Numbered from the stretch's first letter, positions 1 to 5,850 are shown. The stretch is DNA of 6,676 nt from Natronomonas sp. (GCA_007135435.1 SLIW01000313.1:1-6676), one strand, 5' to 3'. Translations and numbers: made by a program. The notes: a model not told the origin generated them from the letters alone.

Positions 1-1035
1 CTGCTCGTAGATCTCGGCGATCTGGGCGACCCCGGTCGCGCCGATCGGGTGACCCTTCGACAGCAGGCCGCCCGAGGGGTTGACCGGCCTGTCGCCGTCG
101 AGCCACGGCTCGCCCGAGTCGACGTAGTCGCCGCCCTCGCCGTCGGCGCAGAAGCCGAGGTCCTCGTAGGTGATCAGCTCCGTGATGGAGAAGCAGTCGT
201 GGACCTCGGCGACGTCGACGTCGTCGGGGCCGTAGCCGGAGCGCTCGTAGGCCTGGCTCGACGCCTGCTGGCTCGCGGGGAAGTTCGTCAGCGCGCGGTC
301 GTCGCCGCGCTGGAACGTGTCGGAGGAGAGGCCCCAGCCGGCGTGGCGGACGGGGTCGTCGGTGTACTCGAAGGCGACGTCCTCGCTGGCGAGGAGCACC
401 GCCGCCGCCCCGTCCGTCACGGGACAGCAGTCGTAGAGGTTCAGCGGGTAGCTGACCGTCGGCGAGTCGCGGACCTCGTCCACGGTACACTCGAACTGCT
501 GGTGGGCGTAGGGGTACTTCGCGCCGTTCTCGTGGTTCTTGACGCTCACCTGGGCGATCTGGTCCTTCGTCGTCCCGTGGACCTCCATGTGCCGGGTGGC
601 GCGCATGCCGAAGAACGCGGGCATCGTGACCCCGCGGCCGCGCCAGAGCCGCTCGACGGCGGCGCTCTGGATGAGCCCCGCGGTGTCGTCGAGCATCTTC
701 TCGGCGCCGAGCACGAGCGCGAGGTCCGCCTCGCCGGCCCGGACGGCCAGGGAGGCGTTCCGGAAGGCGTCGCTCCCCGTCGCACAGGCGTTCTCGATCC
801 GGGTGATCGGGGTCTCGAAGAGCCCCGTGGCGTGGGCCAGCGACGACCCCGAGCTCCCCTCGTTGGCGAAGTCGATCGTGGCGTACCAGGCGGCGTCGAT
901 GTCCGACGGCTCGACGCCGCCGTCGACCTCCGCGAGGAGGTTCAGGTACGCCGCCTCCATCATGTCGTCGAACGACATGTCGTAGTGCTCGCCGAACTCG
1001 ATCATCCCCGTCCCGACGACGTACGCGTCGCGCAT
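1..1035 (-). CDS. Thiolase (SCP-x-like acetyl-CoA acetyltransferase family), C-terminus cut by window edge
   Basis: I translated the minus strand from an ATG at 1035 and obtained 345 continuous residues with no stop to base 1, so the C-terminal part lies outside the window. Visible motifs are the thiolase nucleophile in ENACATGS (Cys84), the SCP2/SCP-x-type HDCFS motif (His279, replacing the NEAF of classical thiolases), and GGLLSKGHPIGATG with catalytic His329. The last CxG-type Cys motif would be beyond the edge. The family cleaves or forms carbon-carbon bonds between acyl-CoA units, in the cytosol. The start overlaps the stop of the upstream DUF35 gene by one base (TGATG), indicating translational coupling. 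The neighbours suggest a complex in which the DUF35 protein docks on this thiolase. Substrate cannot be read from the sequence: acetoacetyl-CoA synthesis, beta-ketothiolysis or another acyl-CoA condensation are all possible. The family call is firm; the pathway is inference. Confidence 0.9.
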   Translation of the reverse strand, partial: MRDAYVVGTGMIEFGEHYDMSFDDMMEAAYLNLLAEVDGGVEPSDIDAAWYATIDFANEGSSGSSLAHATGLFETPITRIENACATGSDAFRNASLAVRAGEADLALVLGAEKMLDDTAGLIQSAAVERLWRGRGVTMPAFFGMRATRHMEVHGTTKDQIAQVSVKNHENGAKYPYAHQQFECTVDEVRDSPTVSYPLNLYDCCPVTDGAAAVLLASEDVAFEYTDDPVRHAGWGLSSDTFQRGDDRALTNFPASQQASSQAYERSGYGPDDVDVAEVHDCFSITELITYEDLGFCADGEGGDYVDSGEPWLDGDRPVNPSGGLLSKGHPIGATGVAQIAEIYEQ

Positions 1036-1475
1036 CACTGCTCACCCCGTGGGATCGAGAACTTGATCGCGTTGATCGGCCGGTCGCCCTCGTCGAAGAC
1101 CTCGCGGAACCGGGCCTCGACCTCGCGGCCGACCTCCAGGTCCTCGAGATCTGTCTCGGTCAGCAGGCCGTAGACGCGGGCCGGTTCACCTCCCTCGTTC
1201 CCCGTCTGCGGCCCGTCCTCTCCCGCCTGCGGCACGTCGACGATCGCGACGGGCTGTGGCGTCTCGATGTCGTCCGGCAGGTAGTGCTGGACGACGAAGG
1301 TCATGACCTCGCCCCGGTCTGCGAGCTGGACCTCCTCGTAGTCGGCGGGCGCGTCGCCACAGCGCTTGCAGACCCGGCGTTCGTCGGGGAAGGAGACCCA
1401 GCCGCACCCCTGGCACTCGAAGCCGACCAGTCGCTGGTCCTGGCGTCGCGTCCGGTGGTAGCGCGGGCCGCTCAT
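1035..1475 (-). CDS. Zn-ribbon/OB-fold (DUF35) acyl-CoA-binding partner protein
   Basis: A 146-residue protein with the two-part DUF35 architecture. The N-terminal rubredoxin-like zinc ribbon has all four ligands (Cys21, Cys24, Cys36, Cys39, in CQGC and CKRC). An OB-fold follows from about residue 50 to 142, with strands such as GEVMTFVVQHY and PARVYGLLTETDL. Residues about 83-98 form a Gly/Glu-rich loop that looks like a lineage-specific insertion between strands. In known systems this family bridges a thiolase or aldolase and a second acyl-CoA enzyme and lets the intermediate pass between active sites (archaeal thiolase/HMG-CoA synthase complex; ChsH2-type proteins in sterol side-chain degradation). 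Its place between an HMGS-like gene (overlap ATGA, 4 bases) and a thiolase gene (overlap 1 base) fits that role exactly. The ATG at 1475 is supported by the overlap and by the Zn ribbon beginning soon after. Function as a bridge is inferred from family and context. Confidence 0.88.
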   Translation of the reverse strand: MSGPRYHRTRRQDQRLVGFECQGCGWVSFPDERRVCKRCGDAPADYEEVQLADRGEVMTFVVQHYLPDDIETPQPVAIVDVPQAGEDGPQTGNEGGEPARVYGLLTETDLEDLEVGREVEARFREVFDEGDRPINAIKFSIPRGEQ

Positions 1476-2536
1476 GCGACCGTCACCCCCTCGTAGTCGA
1501 ACCGCTCGCGGTTCGCGACGTGCGTCGCGTAGGGGACGTACTCCTTGCTGTCGAGCAGCTCCGCGACCGACGGTCCGGGGTCGGTCCGGGGAGCGGCGAC
1601 CTCGACGGCGACCGCGTCGGCACCGCCCGGGCCGTAGGCGGCCGCCAGCACGGTCTCGCCAGCCGCCGCCGACTCGAGCGAGTGGGCGAGGTCGAGCGCG
1701 AAGGTCGCCGCGCCGGCGTATCCGACGCCGTCGAACGTCGAGTCGTGGGTCGCGTCGGGGAACTCCGAGGCCGCCCCGGAGGCCATCCGCGCGTCGTGGG
1801 CCGCCACGACCACGCGGTCAGGCGCTTCGATCCCCGCCGCGGCGAGTGCGCGTCCGGCGGCCGCCTCGACGGCCGGACCGAAGCCCGCCTCCCCCTCGAA
1901 CTTCCCGTCGCCCGACGTGGCGGCCTCGCCGTGGAGCCGGTGGCGCTCGACGAAGCCGGTCGTCTCCGCGCCCGTCCCCGCGACGGTCCCGACCGGGTCG
2001 GTCCCGTCCGGGTGCGTCCCGTCCGGGTGCGTCCCGTCCGGACCGTCGACCGCGTCCCCGGGTGCGAGGACGAGCGCGCCCGCGCCGGCCCCCGAATATG
2101 CCTCGTCGTCGTGGCCCTGCTCGACCGGCATCACGTCGGCAGCGACGAGGAGCGCCGGGTCCCCGCGCGCGGCGACGAAGTCGCGGGCGAAGGCGAGGGC
2201 GTCGGTCGCCGCCCGGCCCGTCGCCCGGAAGTCACCGGTCCGGACGTCGCCGGTCGCGCCCAGCCGGTAGGCGACGTGGGCGGCGACCCCGTGCTCGGCG
2301 AAGGGGTCGGTGACGCTCGCCGAGACGACCGCGCCGAGTGCCCCGCCGTCGAGGTCCGCCCGGGCAAGAGCGGTCTCCGCCGCTTCGCTCGCCATCGTGA
2401 CGTGGTTCTCGTCGCGGCCCGGGACCGCCGACTCGCCGCTCCCGCGGCCGCCGTGCTGTTCGGCGACGTCCGCGCGGTCGATGCGGTACAGGGGGACGTA
2501 CCCGCCGTGGCCGGCGATCACGACCACGTCCGACAC
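1472..2536 (-). CDS. HMG-CoA synthase / KAS III-like protein lacking the catalytic cysteine
   Basis: A 354-residue protein with a thiolase-superfamily fold of the archaeal HMG-CoA synthase type. The N-terminus (VVVIAGHGGYVPLYRID) resembles the family's GYGAYVPRYRI start. AYSGAGAGALVLAPG (about 146-160) matches the conserved glycine-rich strand, and the C-terminus (KEYVPYATHVANRERF) resembles the family's tail. The segment aligning with the nucleophile loop reads FRATGRAATDAL (103-114), with Gly107 where Cys is expected, and the whole protein has no cysteine. The His position seems kept (His247 in AAHDAR), but the Asn of the usual GN-x-Y segment is replaced (GVGYAG, Val271). The GTG at 2536 is the only possible start in frame, because an in-frame TAG lies at 2549-2551. 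It is the first gene of the operon and overlaps the DUF35 gene by 4 bases. It is probably a non-acylating partner, a scaffold, or an enzyme with different chemistry. Automatic annotation as HMG-CoA synthase would be misleading. The alignments are by eye. Confidence 0.8.
   Translation of the reverse strand: MSDVVVIAGHGGYVPLYRIDRADVAEQHGGRGSGESAVPGRDENHVTMASEAAETALARADLDGGALGAVVSASVTDPFAEHGVAAHVAYRLGATGDVRTGDFRATGRAATDALAFARDFVAARGDPALLVAADVMPVEQGHDDEAYSGAGAGALVLAPGDAVDGPDGTHPDGTHPDGTDPVGTVAGTGAETTGFVERHRLHGEAATSGDGKFEGEAGFGPAVEAAAGRALAAAGIEAPDRVVVAAHDARMASGAASEFPDATHDSTFDGVGYAGAATFALDLAHSLESAAAGETVLAAAYGPGGADAVAVEVAAPRTDPGPSVAELLDSKEYVPYATHVANRERFDYEGVTVA
1986..2041. repeat. 15-bp in-frame tandem repeat inside the HMGS-like gene
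   Basis: The unit GTCCCGTCCGGGTGC occurs perfectly at 2001-2015 and 2016-2030, with a partial copy (11 bases) at 2031-2041 and a degenerate copy at 1986-2000. Being a multiple of three it keeps the frame and encodes a THPDG pentapeptide on the minus strand (residues about 165-184, ending DGTDPVGT). It lies between predicted core strands of the fold, so it is probably a surface loop. The near identity of the copies at DNA level suggests recent slippage. Confidence 0.9.
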
Positions 2537-2585
2537 CCCCGCTTCGTGCTATCGTGTGCCATCGCTTCGGTGTACGTCTGCAGCG

Positions 2586-2597
2586 AGTAATAGCTAC
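2586..2597 (-). promoter_or_regulatory. Possible TATA element of the thiolase operon
   Basis: Read on the minus strand this is GTAGCTATTACT, the most AT-rich patch upstream of the GTG at 2536. An archaeal TATA box centred near 2589 would place transcription start near 2562 and give a short leader of about 26 bases. No good BRE is visible, and I see no convincing Shine-Dalgarno sequence before the GTG. This is a weak call based on position and composition only. Confidence 0.3.
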
Positions 2598-2621
2598 TGC
2601 TGAAACGGTAAACAGGACCTG

Positions 2622-2709
2622 GTTCCCGGGGCGTTCCAGGAATGCGCCGCCGGTGGTTCCAGGAACGTGCCGGAGGGTGTCCCTGGCCGTCACTGACGGG
2701 CGTCCCTGG
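2622..2709. promoter_or_regulatory. Cluster of GTTCC-N-GGAAC-like elements (candidate operator array)
   Basis: Between the divergent operon and the membrane protein gene, related elements start at 2622 (GTTCCCGGGG), 2633 (GTTCCAGGAAT), 2655 (GTTCCAGGAAC, a perfect palindrome around one central base), 2679 (GTCCCTGG) and 2702 (GTCCCTGG). The 2633 copy extends to GCGTTCC-A-GGAATGC (2631-2645), a near-perfect palindrome with one G-T-type mismatch. Start-to-start distances are 11, 22, 24 and 23 bases, close to one or two helical turns. That spacing is what repeated binding on one DNA face would produce. The cluster lies between the two putative promoters. A binding protein is not identifiable from this window. 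Confidence 0.45.
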
Positions 2710-2745
2710 ACTGCACCGGCGGGCACAGCTCGATCGCACCGACAC

Positions 2746-2754
2746 GCCTATCCG
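2746..2754 (+). promoter_or_regulatory. Possible TATA element of the small membrane protein gene
   Basis: GCCTATCCG is centred about 27 bases before the ATG at 2776, the distance expected for a leaderless haloarchaeal transcript. The match to a consensus TATA box is poor and no BRE stands out, so support comes mainly from spacing. Confidence 0.3.
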
Positions 2755-2775
2755 GCGACCCTCCGAGCCCCGGAC

Positions 2776-3120
2776 ATGCGATCGCTCCTCCTGACTCGTC
2801 GCGTGGCGGTCGCCCTCCTGCTGCAGGTCGTCGGCTATGCGGCGCTGCTGAACCTGGTCGCCCACGGCCAGCCCACGTCGCTCGTCGCGTCCTTCAGCGC
2901 CGTCCCGACCGTCGTCCTGGTGGTGTTCGCCATCCCGGCACTCCCCGCCTACGTCATCACCGTCGTCCTCGGTGCGATTCTGGCCGTGCTCGGGCTCCCT
3001 CCCGAGTCACTCCCGGCGGTCGCCCTGGCGCGGGGCGACCTCGTCTTCCTCGCCAGCGCCTACGCGGTCGGCGTGGCCAGCGCGTGGGCGAACCGACGGG
3101 CGGACGCGATGGTCGGGTGA
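2776..3120 (+). CDS. Small multi-pass membrane protein, function unknown
   Basis: A 114-residue hydrophobic protein that I do not recognise. Likely membrane segments are about residues 9-29 (VAVALLLQVVGYAALLNLVAH minus its ends), 42-58, 59-75 and 86-104, giving three or four passes. A positively charged start (MRSLLLTRR) and a basic end (ANRRADAMVG) would both lie on the cytoplasmic side if the number of passes is even. There is no cysteine and no obvious catalytic or metal-binding motif. The frame stays open upstream to an ATG at 2554. I chose 2776 because the extra 74 residues would be Arg- and Cys-containing, unlike a haloarchaeal protein, and would be encoded across the palindrome cluster. 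A membrane segment also begins right after the chosen Met. It is divergent from the thiolase operon and convergent with topA. It may share regulation with the operon through the intervening elements, but that is inference. Confidence 0.7.
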   Translation: MRSLLLTRRVAVALLLQVVGYAALLNLVAHGQPTSLVASFSAVPTVVLVVFAIPALPAYVITVVLGAILAVLGLPPESLPAVALARGDLVFLASAYAVGVASAWANRRADAMVG

Positions 3121-3137
3121 CGGGCGGCGGGTCGCCG

Positions 3138-3188
3138 ACTGGGTGATTGGCGGCGGTTCTGGACGGCTCGCGACCAACTGGGTGACTG
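3138..3188. repeat. Imperfect 12-bp direct repeat in the convergent intergenic gap
   Basis: ACTGGGTGATTG at 3138-3149 and ACTGGGTGACTG at 3177-3188 differ at one position and are offset by 39 bases. They lie between the stop of the membrane protein gene (3120) and the stop of topA (3212). There is no T-tract typical of an archaeal terminator on either strand here. Role unknown; chance is possible for so short a repeat. Confidence 0.5.
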
Positions 3189-3211
3189 CTTGATGCTGTG
3201 CGCCGTCGCGA

Positions 3212-5713
3212 TCAGTCCGCGGCGGCGTTGGCGTTGACCTGCGCCTGCCACTCGCGGATGCGGTCGGCGGAGACGCCCTGGACCTCGCCGGCGACGGCGT
3301 CGGCGTCCGCCTCCTGGAGGTCCTCGAGCGACTCGATGCCGGCGGCGGCGAGCTTCTCGGCGGTCTTCTGGCCGACGCCGTCGAGGTCCTCGACCTCGGA
3401 GGCGGCCTGCCGCTCGCGGTACTCGGCGTAGTTGCAGATGGGACAGCCGAGCGCCCAGGGGTCGTCGTCGTCCTCGCCGTCCCGGACCAGGAGGTGCGGG
3501 AGTCCGTGGTCGTCGCAGGTCTCGTCGGTGACCTCGATGTCGCCGCGGCGGGGGAGCGGCAGCGAGTACTCGCAGTCGGGATAGCGCGTACACCCCACGA
3601 GCCGCGAGCCGGAGCGGAGCTGCTTGATCGCCAGCTCGCCGCCGTGGTCGGCCCCGCACTCCGGACAGCCACCGATCGTCTGGTCGGGCTGCTCGTCGGC
3701 CTCCTCGGCCTTGCAGCGGGGACACCCGTGGACGTAGGTGCCGCGCCCGGCGAGCATCTTCACGTGGTGGAGGTCGTGGTCGTCGCAGGTCTCCTCGATC
3801 ACCGTTGGCTCGCCCTTGCTCGGGAGCGGCAGCGTGTACCGGCAGTCCGGGAAGCCGTCGCAGCCGACGAAGTACGAGCCGTGGCGGGACCGCCGCACGA
3901 GGAGGTCCTCCCCGCAGTCGGGACAGGGGCCGAGGGTCCGGTCGGCCTTCATCGACCGGCGGAGGTGTTCGCCGATCTCCTCGCGGGAGTCGTGGAGGTC
4001 CTCGAAGATGCGTTCGAGCAGCGCGCGGGACTCGTCGGTGACCTCCGCCAGGGCCTTCTCGCCCTCGGCGATGGCGCGCATGTCGGCCTCGAGCTGCGCG
4101 GTCATCTCCTCGTCGACGATGTGGTCGGCGAACTCCTCTGCGGCCTCGACGACGGCCATCGCCAGCCGGGTCGGCCGCGGGGGGTCGCTCTCGATGTAGC
4201 CGCGGTCGTAGAGCTTCTGGAGGGTGTTGTGCCGGGTCGCCTTGGTCCCCAGCCCCAGGTCCTCCATCGTCTCGATGAGCCGCGACTGGCCGCGACGGCG
4301 CGGTGGCTGGGTCTGCTTCTCCTCCATGCGGACGTCGTCCACCGCGAGCGCCTCGCCCTGCTCGACCGGAGGCACGTAGTTCTCGGCCGTCGAGAAGTAC
4401 GGGTAGACCTCGTGGTAGCCGGGGTCGACCAGCCGCTTGCCGTTGGCCTTCAGCAGGCAGCCGTTGGCGTCGGCGACGACCTTCAGGTGCTCCCACTCCG
4501 CCGGGTCTGCCACCGTCGCGAAGAACCGCCGGACCACGAGCTCGTAGACCGTCCACTCGTCGTCGGAGAGGTCCTGGCGGGCCGGGATCTCGCCGGTGGG
4601 GTGGATCGGCGGGTGGTCGGTCGTCTCCTCGTCGCCCGCCGTCGGCTCGACGTCGCCGTCGAGCAGCGACTCGGCGTGCTCGCCGAAGGGGTGGTGGCCG
4701 ACGAACGACCGGAGCAGCGCCTCGGGGTCGAGGTCGTCGGGGTAGACCGTGTTGTCGGTCCGCGGGTAGGTGACGTAGCCGGCGGTGTAGAGCTCCTCGG
4801 CGACGCTCATCGCCTTCTGGGCCGACAGCCCCTGCGAGCCGGCCGCGCGGATGTACTGGGTGGTGTTGAACGGCTCCGGCGGATCGTCCGTCCGGCGGCG
4901 GCGGTTCACCGACTCGACGAGCGCCTCGCGGGCGCCCCGGAGCTGGTCGAACGCCTCCTCCGCCCGCGTCTCGTCCCAGATGCGCTCCTGTTCGCTGCCG
5001 TCGTCGCGGTAGAAGTACTGCGCCTCGAACGGCTCGTCGGCCGACCGGAGGTCCGCGTACAGCTCCCAGTAGTCGTCGGGCTCGAACGCCTGGATCTCGC
5101 GCTCGCGGTCGACGATGAGCTTCAGCGTCGGCGACTGGACCCGCCCGACCGAGATGAAGTCGTCGCCCAGCTGTCGGGCCGACAGCGAGAGGAAGCGCGT
5201 CAGCGCCGCGCCCCACAGGAGGTCGACGACCTGGCGGGCCTCGCCCGCCGCCGCGAGGTCGAAGTCCAGCTCGTCGGGGTTCGCGAACGCCTCGGTCACG
5301 GCGTTGTCGGTGATCGACGAGAAGCGGACCCGTCCGATGGGGACGTCCGCGACCTCGCGGATCAGCTCGTAGGCCTCCTTGCCGATGAGCTCGCCCTCGC
5401 GGTCGTAGTCGGTCGCGATGACCGCCTCGTCGGCCTCCTCGGCGAGCCCCTGGAGGGTCCGGACGATGTTCTCGCGCGTCGGCGTCTTGACGACCTCGGC
5501 CGCGACGAGCTCGACGGGCTGGACGTCCCGCCAGTCGGCGTACTCCGGTGGGAAGTCGACGCCGACGACGTGTCCGGAGAGGCCCACACAGCGGGTGTCG
5601 CCCCAGCGGTACACGTTGACGCCGTTCCGCCGCTCGACGGAGGCGCTCCCGTCGGAGAGGATCTCCGCGATGCGACGGGCGGCGTTGTCCTTCTCGGTGA
5701 CGATGAGTTCCAC
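3212..5713 (-). CDS. topA: DNA topoisomerase I (type IA)
   Basis: An 833-residue type IA topoisomerase that relaxes negatively supercoiled DNA by cutting one strand through a 5'-phosphotyrosine link. The N-terminal Toprim domain carries Glu7 (MELIVTEKDN) and the metal-binding DYDREGE motif (Asp102, Asp104, Glu106). The catalytic tyrosine is Tyr316 in GYVTYPRTDN, and HPPIHPT follows at 367-373. C-terminal zinc modules come in two similar pairs: Cys597/600/618/624 with Cys643-His646-Cys664/667, then Cys683/686/708/714 with Cys733-His736-Cys757/760. A helix-hairpin-helix tail spans about 776-830 (DLDGVGQKTAEKLAAAGIES). I chose the GTG at 5713 because the Toprim core begins immediately there and a BRE/TATA element lies 29 bases upstream. 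The longer reading from an ATG at 5848 would run through that promoter and a tandem duplication and add a basic, non-halophilic N-terminus. Full length, no missing key residue seen. Confidence 0.96.
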   Translation of the reverse strand: MELIVTEKDNAARRIAEILSDGSASVERRNGVNVYRWGDTRCVGLSGHVVGVDFPPEYADWRDVQPVELVAAEVVKTPTRENIVRTLQGLAEEADEAVIATDYDREGELIGKEAYELIREVADVPIGRVRFSSITDNAVTEAFANPDELDFDLAAAGEARQVVDLLWGAALTRFLSLSARQLGDDFISVGRVQSPTLKLIVDREREIQAFEPDDYWELYADLRSADEPFEAQYFYRDDGSEQERIWDETRAEEAFDQLRGAREALVESVNRRRRTDDPPEPFNTTQYIRAAGSQGLSAQKAMSVAEELYTAGYVTYPRTDNTVYPDDLDPEALLRSFVGHHPFGEHAESLLDGDVEPTAGDEETTDHPPIHPTGEIPARQDLSDDEWTVYELVVRRFFATVADPAEWEHLKVVADANGCLLKANGKRLVDPGYHEVYPYFSTAENYVPPVEQGEALAVDDVRMEEKQTQPPRRRGQSRLIETMEDLGLGTKATRHNTLQKLYDRGYIESDPPRPTRLAMAVVEAAEEFADHIVDEEMTAQLEADMRAIAEGEKALAEVTDESRALLERIFEDLHDSREEIGEHLRRSMKADRTLGPCPDCGEDLLVRRSRHGSYFVGCDGFPDCRYTLPLPSKGEPTVIEETCDDHDLHHVKMLAGRGTYVHGCPRCKAEEADEQPDQTIGGCPECGADHGGELAIKQLRSGSRLVGCTRYPDCEYSLPLPRRGDIEVTDETCDDHGLPHLLVRDGEDDDDPWALGCPICNYAEYRERQAASEVEDLDGVGQKTAEKLAAAGIESLEDLQEADADAVAGEVQGVSADRIREWQAQVNANAAAD

Positions 5714-5737
5714 GTTGCCCCCAGGTACGCCGACTCC

Positions 5738-5753
5738 GGTTTTGAACCTTTCG
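5738..5753 (-). promoter_or_regulatory. BRE/TATA promoter of topA
   Basis: On the minus strand the sequence reads CGAAAGG (BRE-like, 5753-5747) followed by TTCAAAACC (5746-5738). The TATA centre lies about 29 bases before the GTG at 5713, so transcription should begin at or within a few bases of the start codon, giving a leaderless or near-leaderless mRNA. It is the only AT-rich island in this stretch and decides the choice of the topA start. Confidence 0.65.
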
Positions 5754-5810
5754 TCGCCACCACCGGAAAACCGCGGCACAGCGCGCCTGCGTGCGCACGA
5801 CGGTGGATTT

Positions 5811-5850
5811 CGCCCCGGGCGGGTCCATCTCGCCCCGGGCGGGTCCATCT
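5811..5850. repeat. Perfect 20-bp tandem duplication upstream of topA
   Basis: CGCCCCGGGCGGGTCCATCT at 5811-5830 is repeated exactly at 5831-5850. Each copy holds a CCCGGG core inside a near-palindrome. The pair lies about 60 bases upstream of the topA TATA box, within noncoding DNA between topA and the small acidic gene. The CAT in each copy supplies a spurious in-frame ATG on the minus strand, which artificially extends the topA reading frame. Confidence 0.95.

Noticed and set aside
49..1173. A 374-codon plus-strand frame over the thiolase
   Set aside because: It is antisense to a thiolase with clear Cys/His motifs, and its composition (Val/Arg/Gly-rich) is typical of reversed GC-rich codons.
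1520..2590. A 356-codon plus-strand frame opposite the HMGS-like gene
   Set aside because: Arg-rich shadow; the minus-strand protein is acidic, aligns with a known fold and overlaps its operon neighbour correctly.
2622..2709. CRISPR array or integron-type repeat explanation for the GTTCC elements
   Set aside because: The elements are only 8-15 bases, imperfect and spaced 11-24 bases, with no cas genes. This fits operators rather than repeat-spacer units.
2554..2775. N-terminal extension of the membrane protein to an ATG at 2554
   Set aside because: It would add 74 basic, Cys-containing residues unlike the rest of the window and run through the palindrome cluster. The ATG at 2776 directly precedes a membrane segment.
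3060..5828. A 922-codon open frame on the minus strand in a different frame from topA
   Set aside because: The protein is extremely Arg/Gly/Pro-rich and contains no recognisable domain. It is the shifted-frame shadow of topA.
5714..5848. Longer topA start at ATG 5848
   Set aside because: The extension lies over the BRE/TATA promoter and a tandem duplication, is basic, and precedes the conserved Toprim start at GTG 5713.
5811..5850. Target-site duplication or end of an insertion sequence
   Set aside because: The copies are directly adjacent with nothing between them, and no transposase or terminal inverted repeat is visible.
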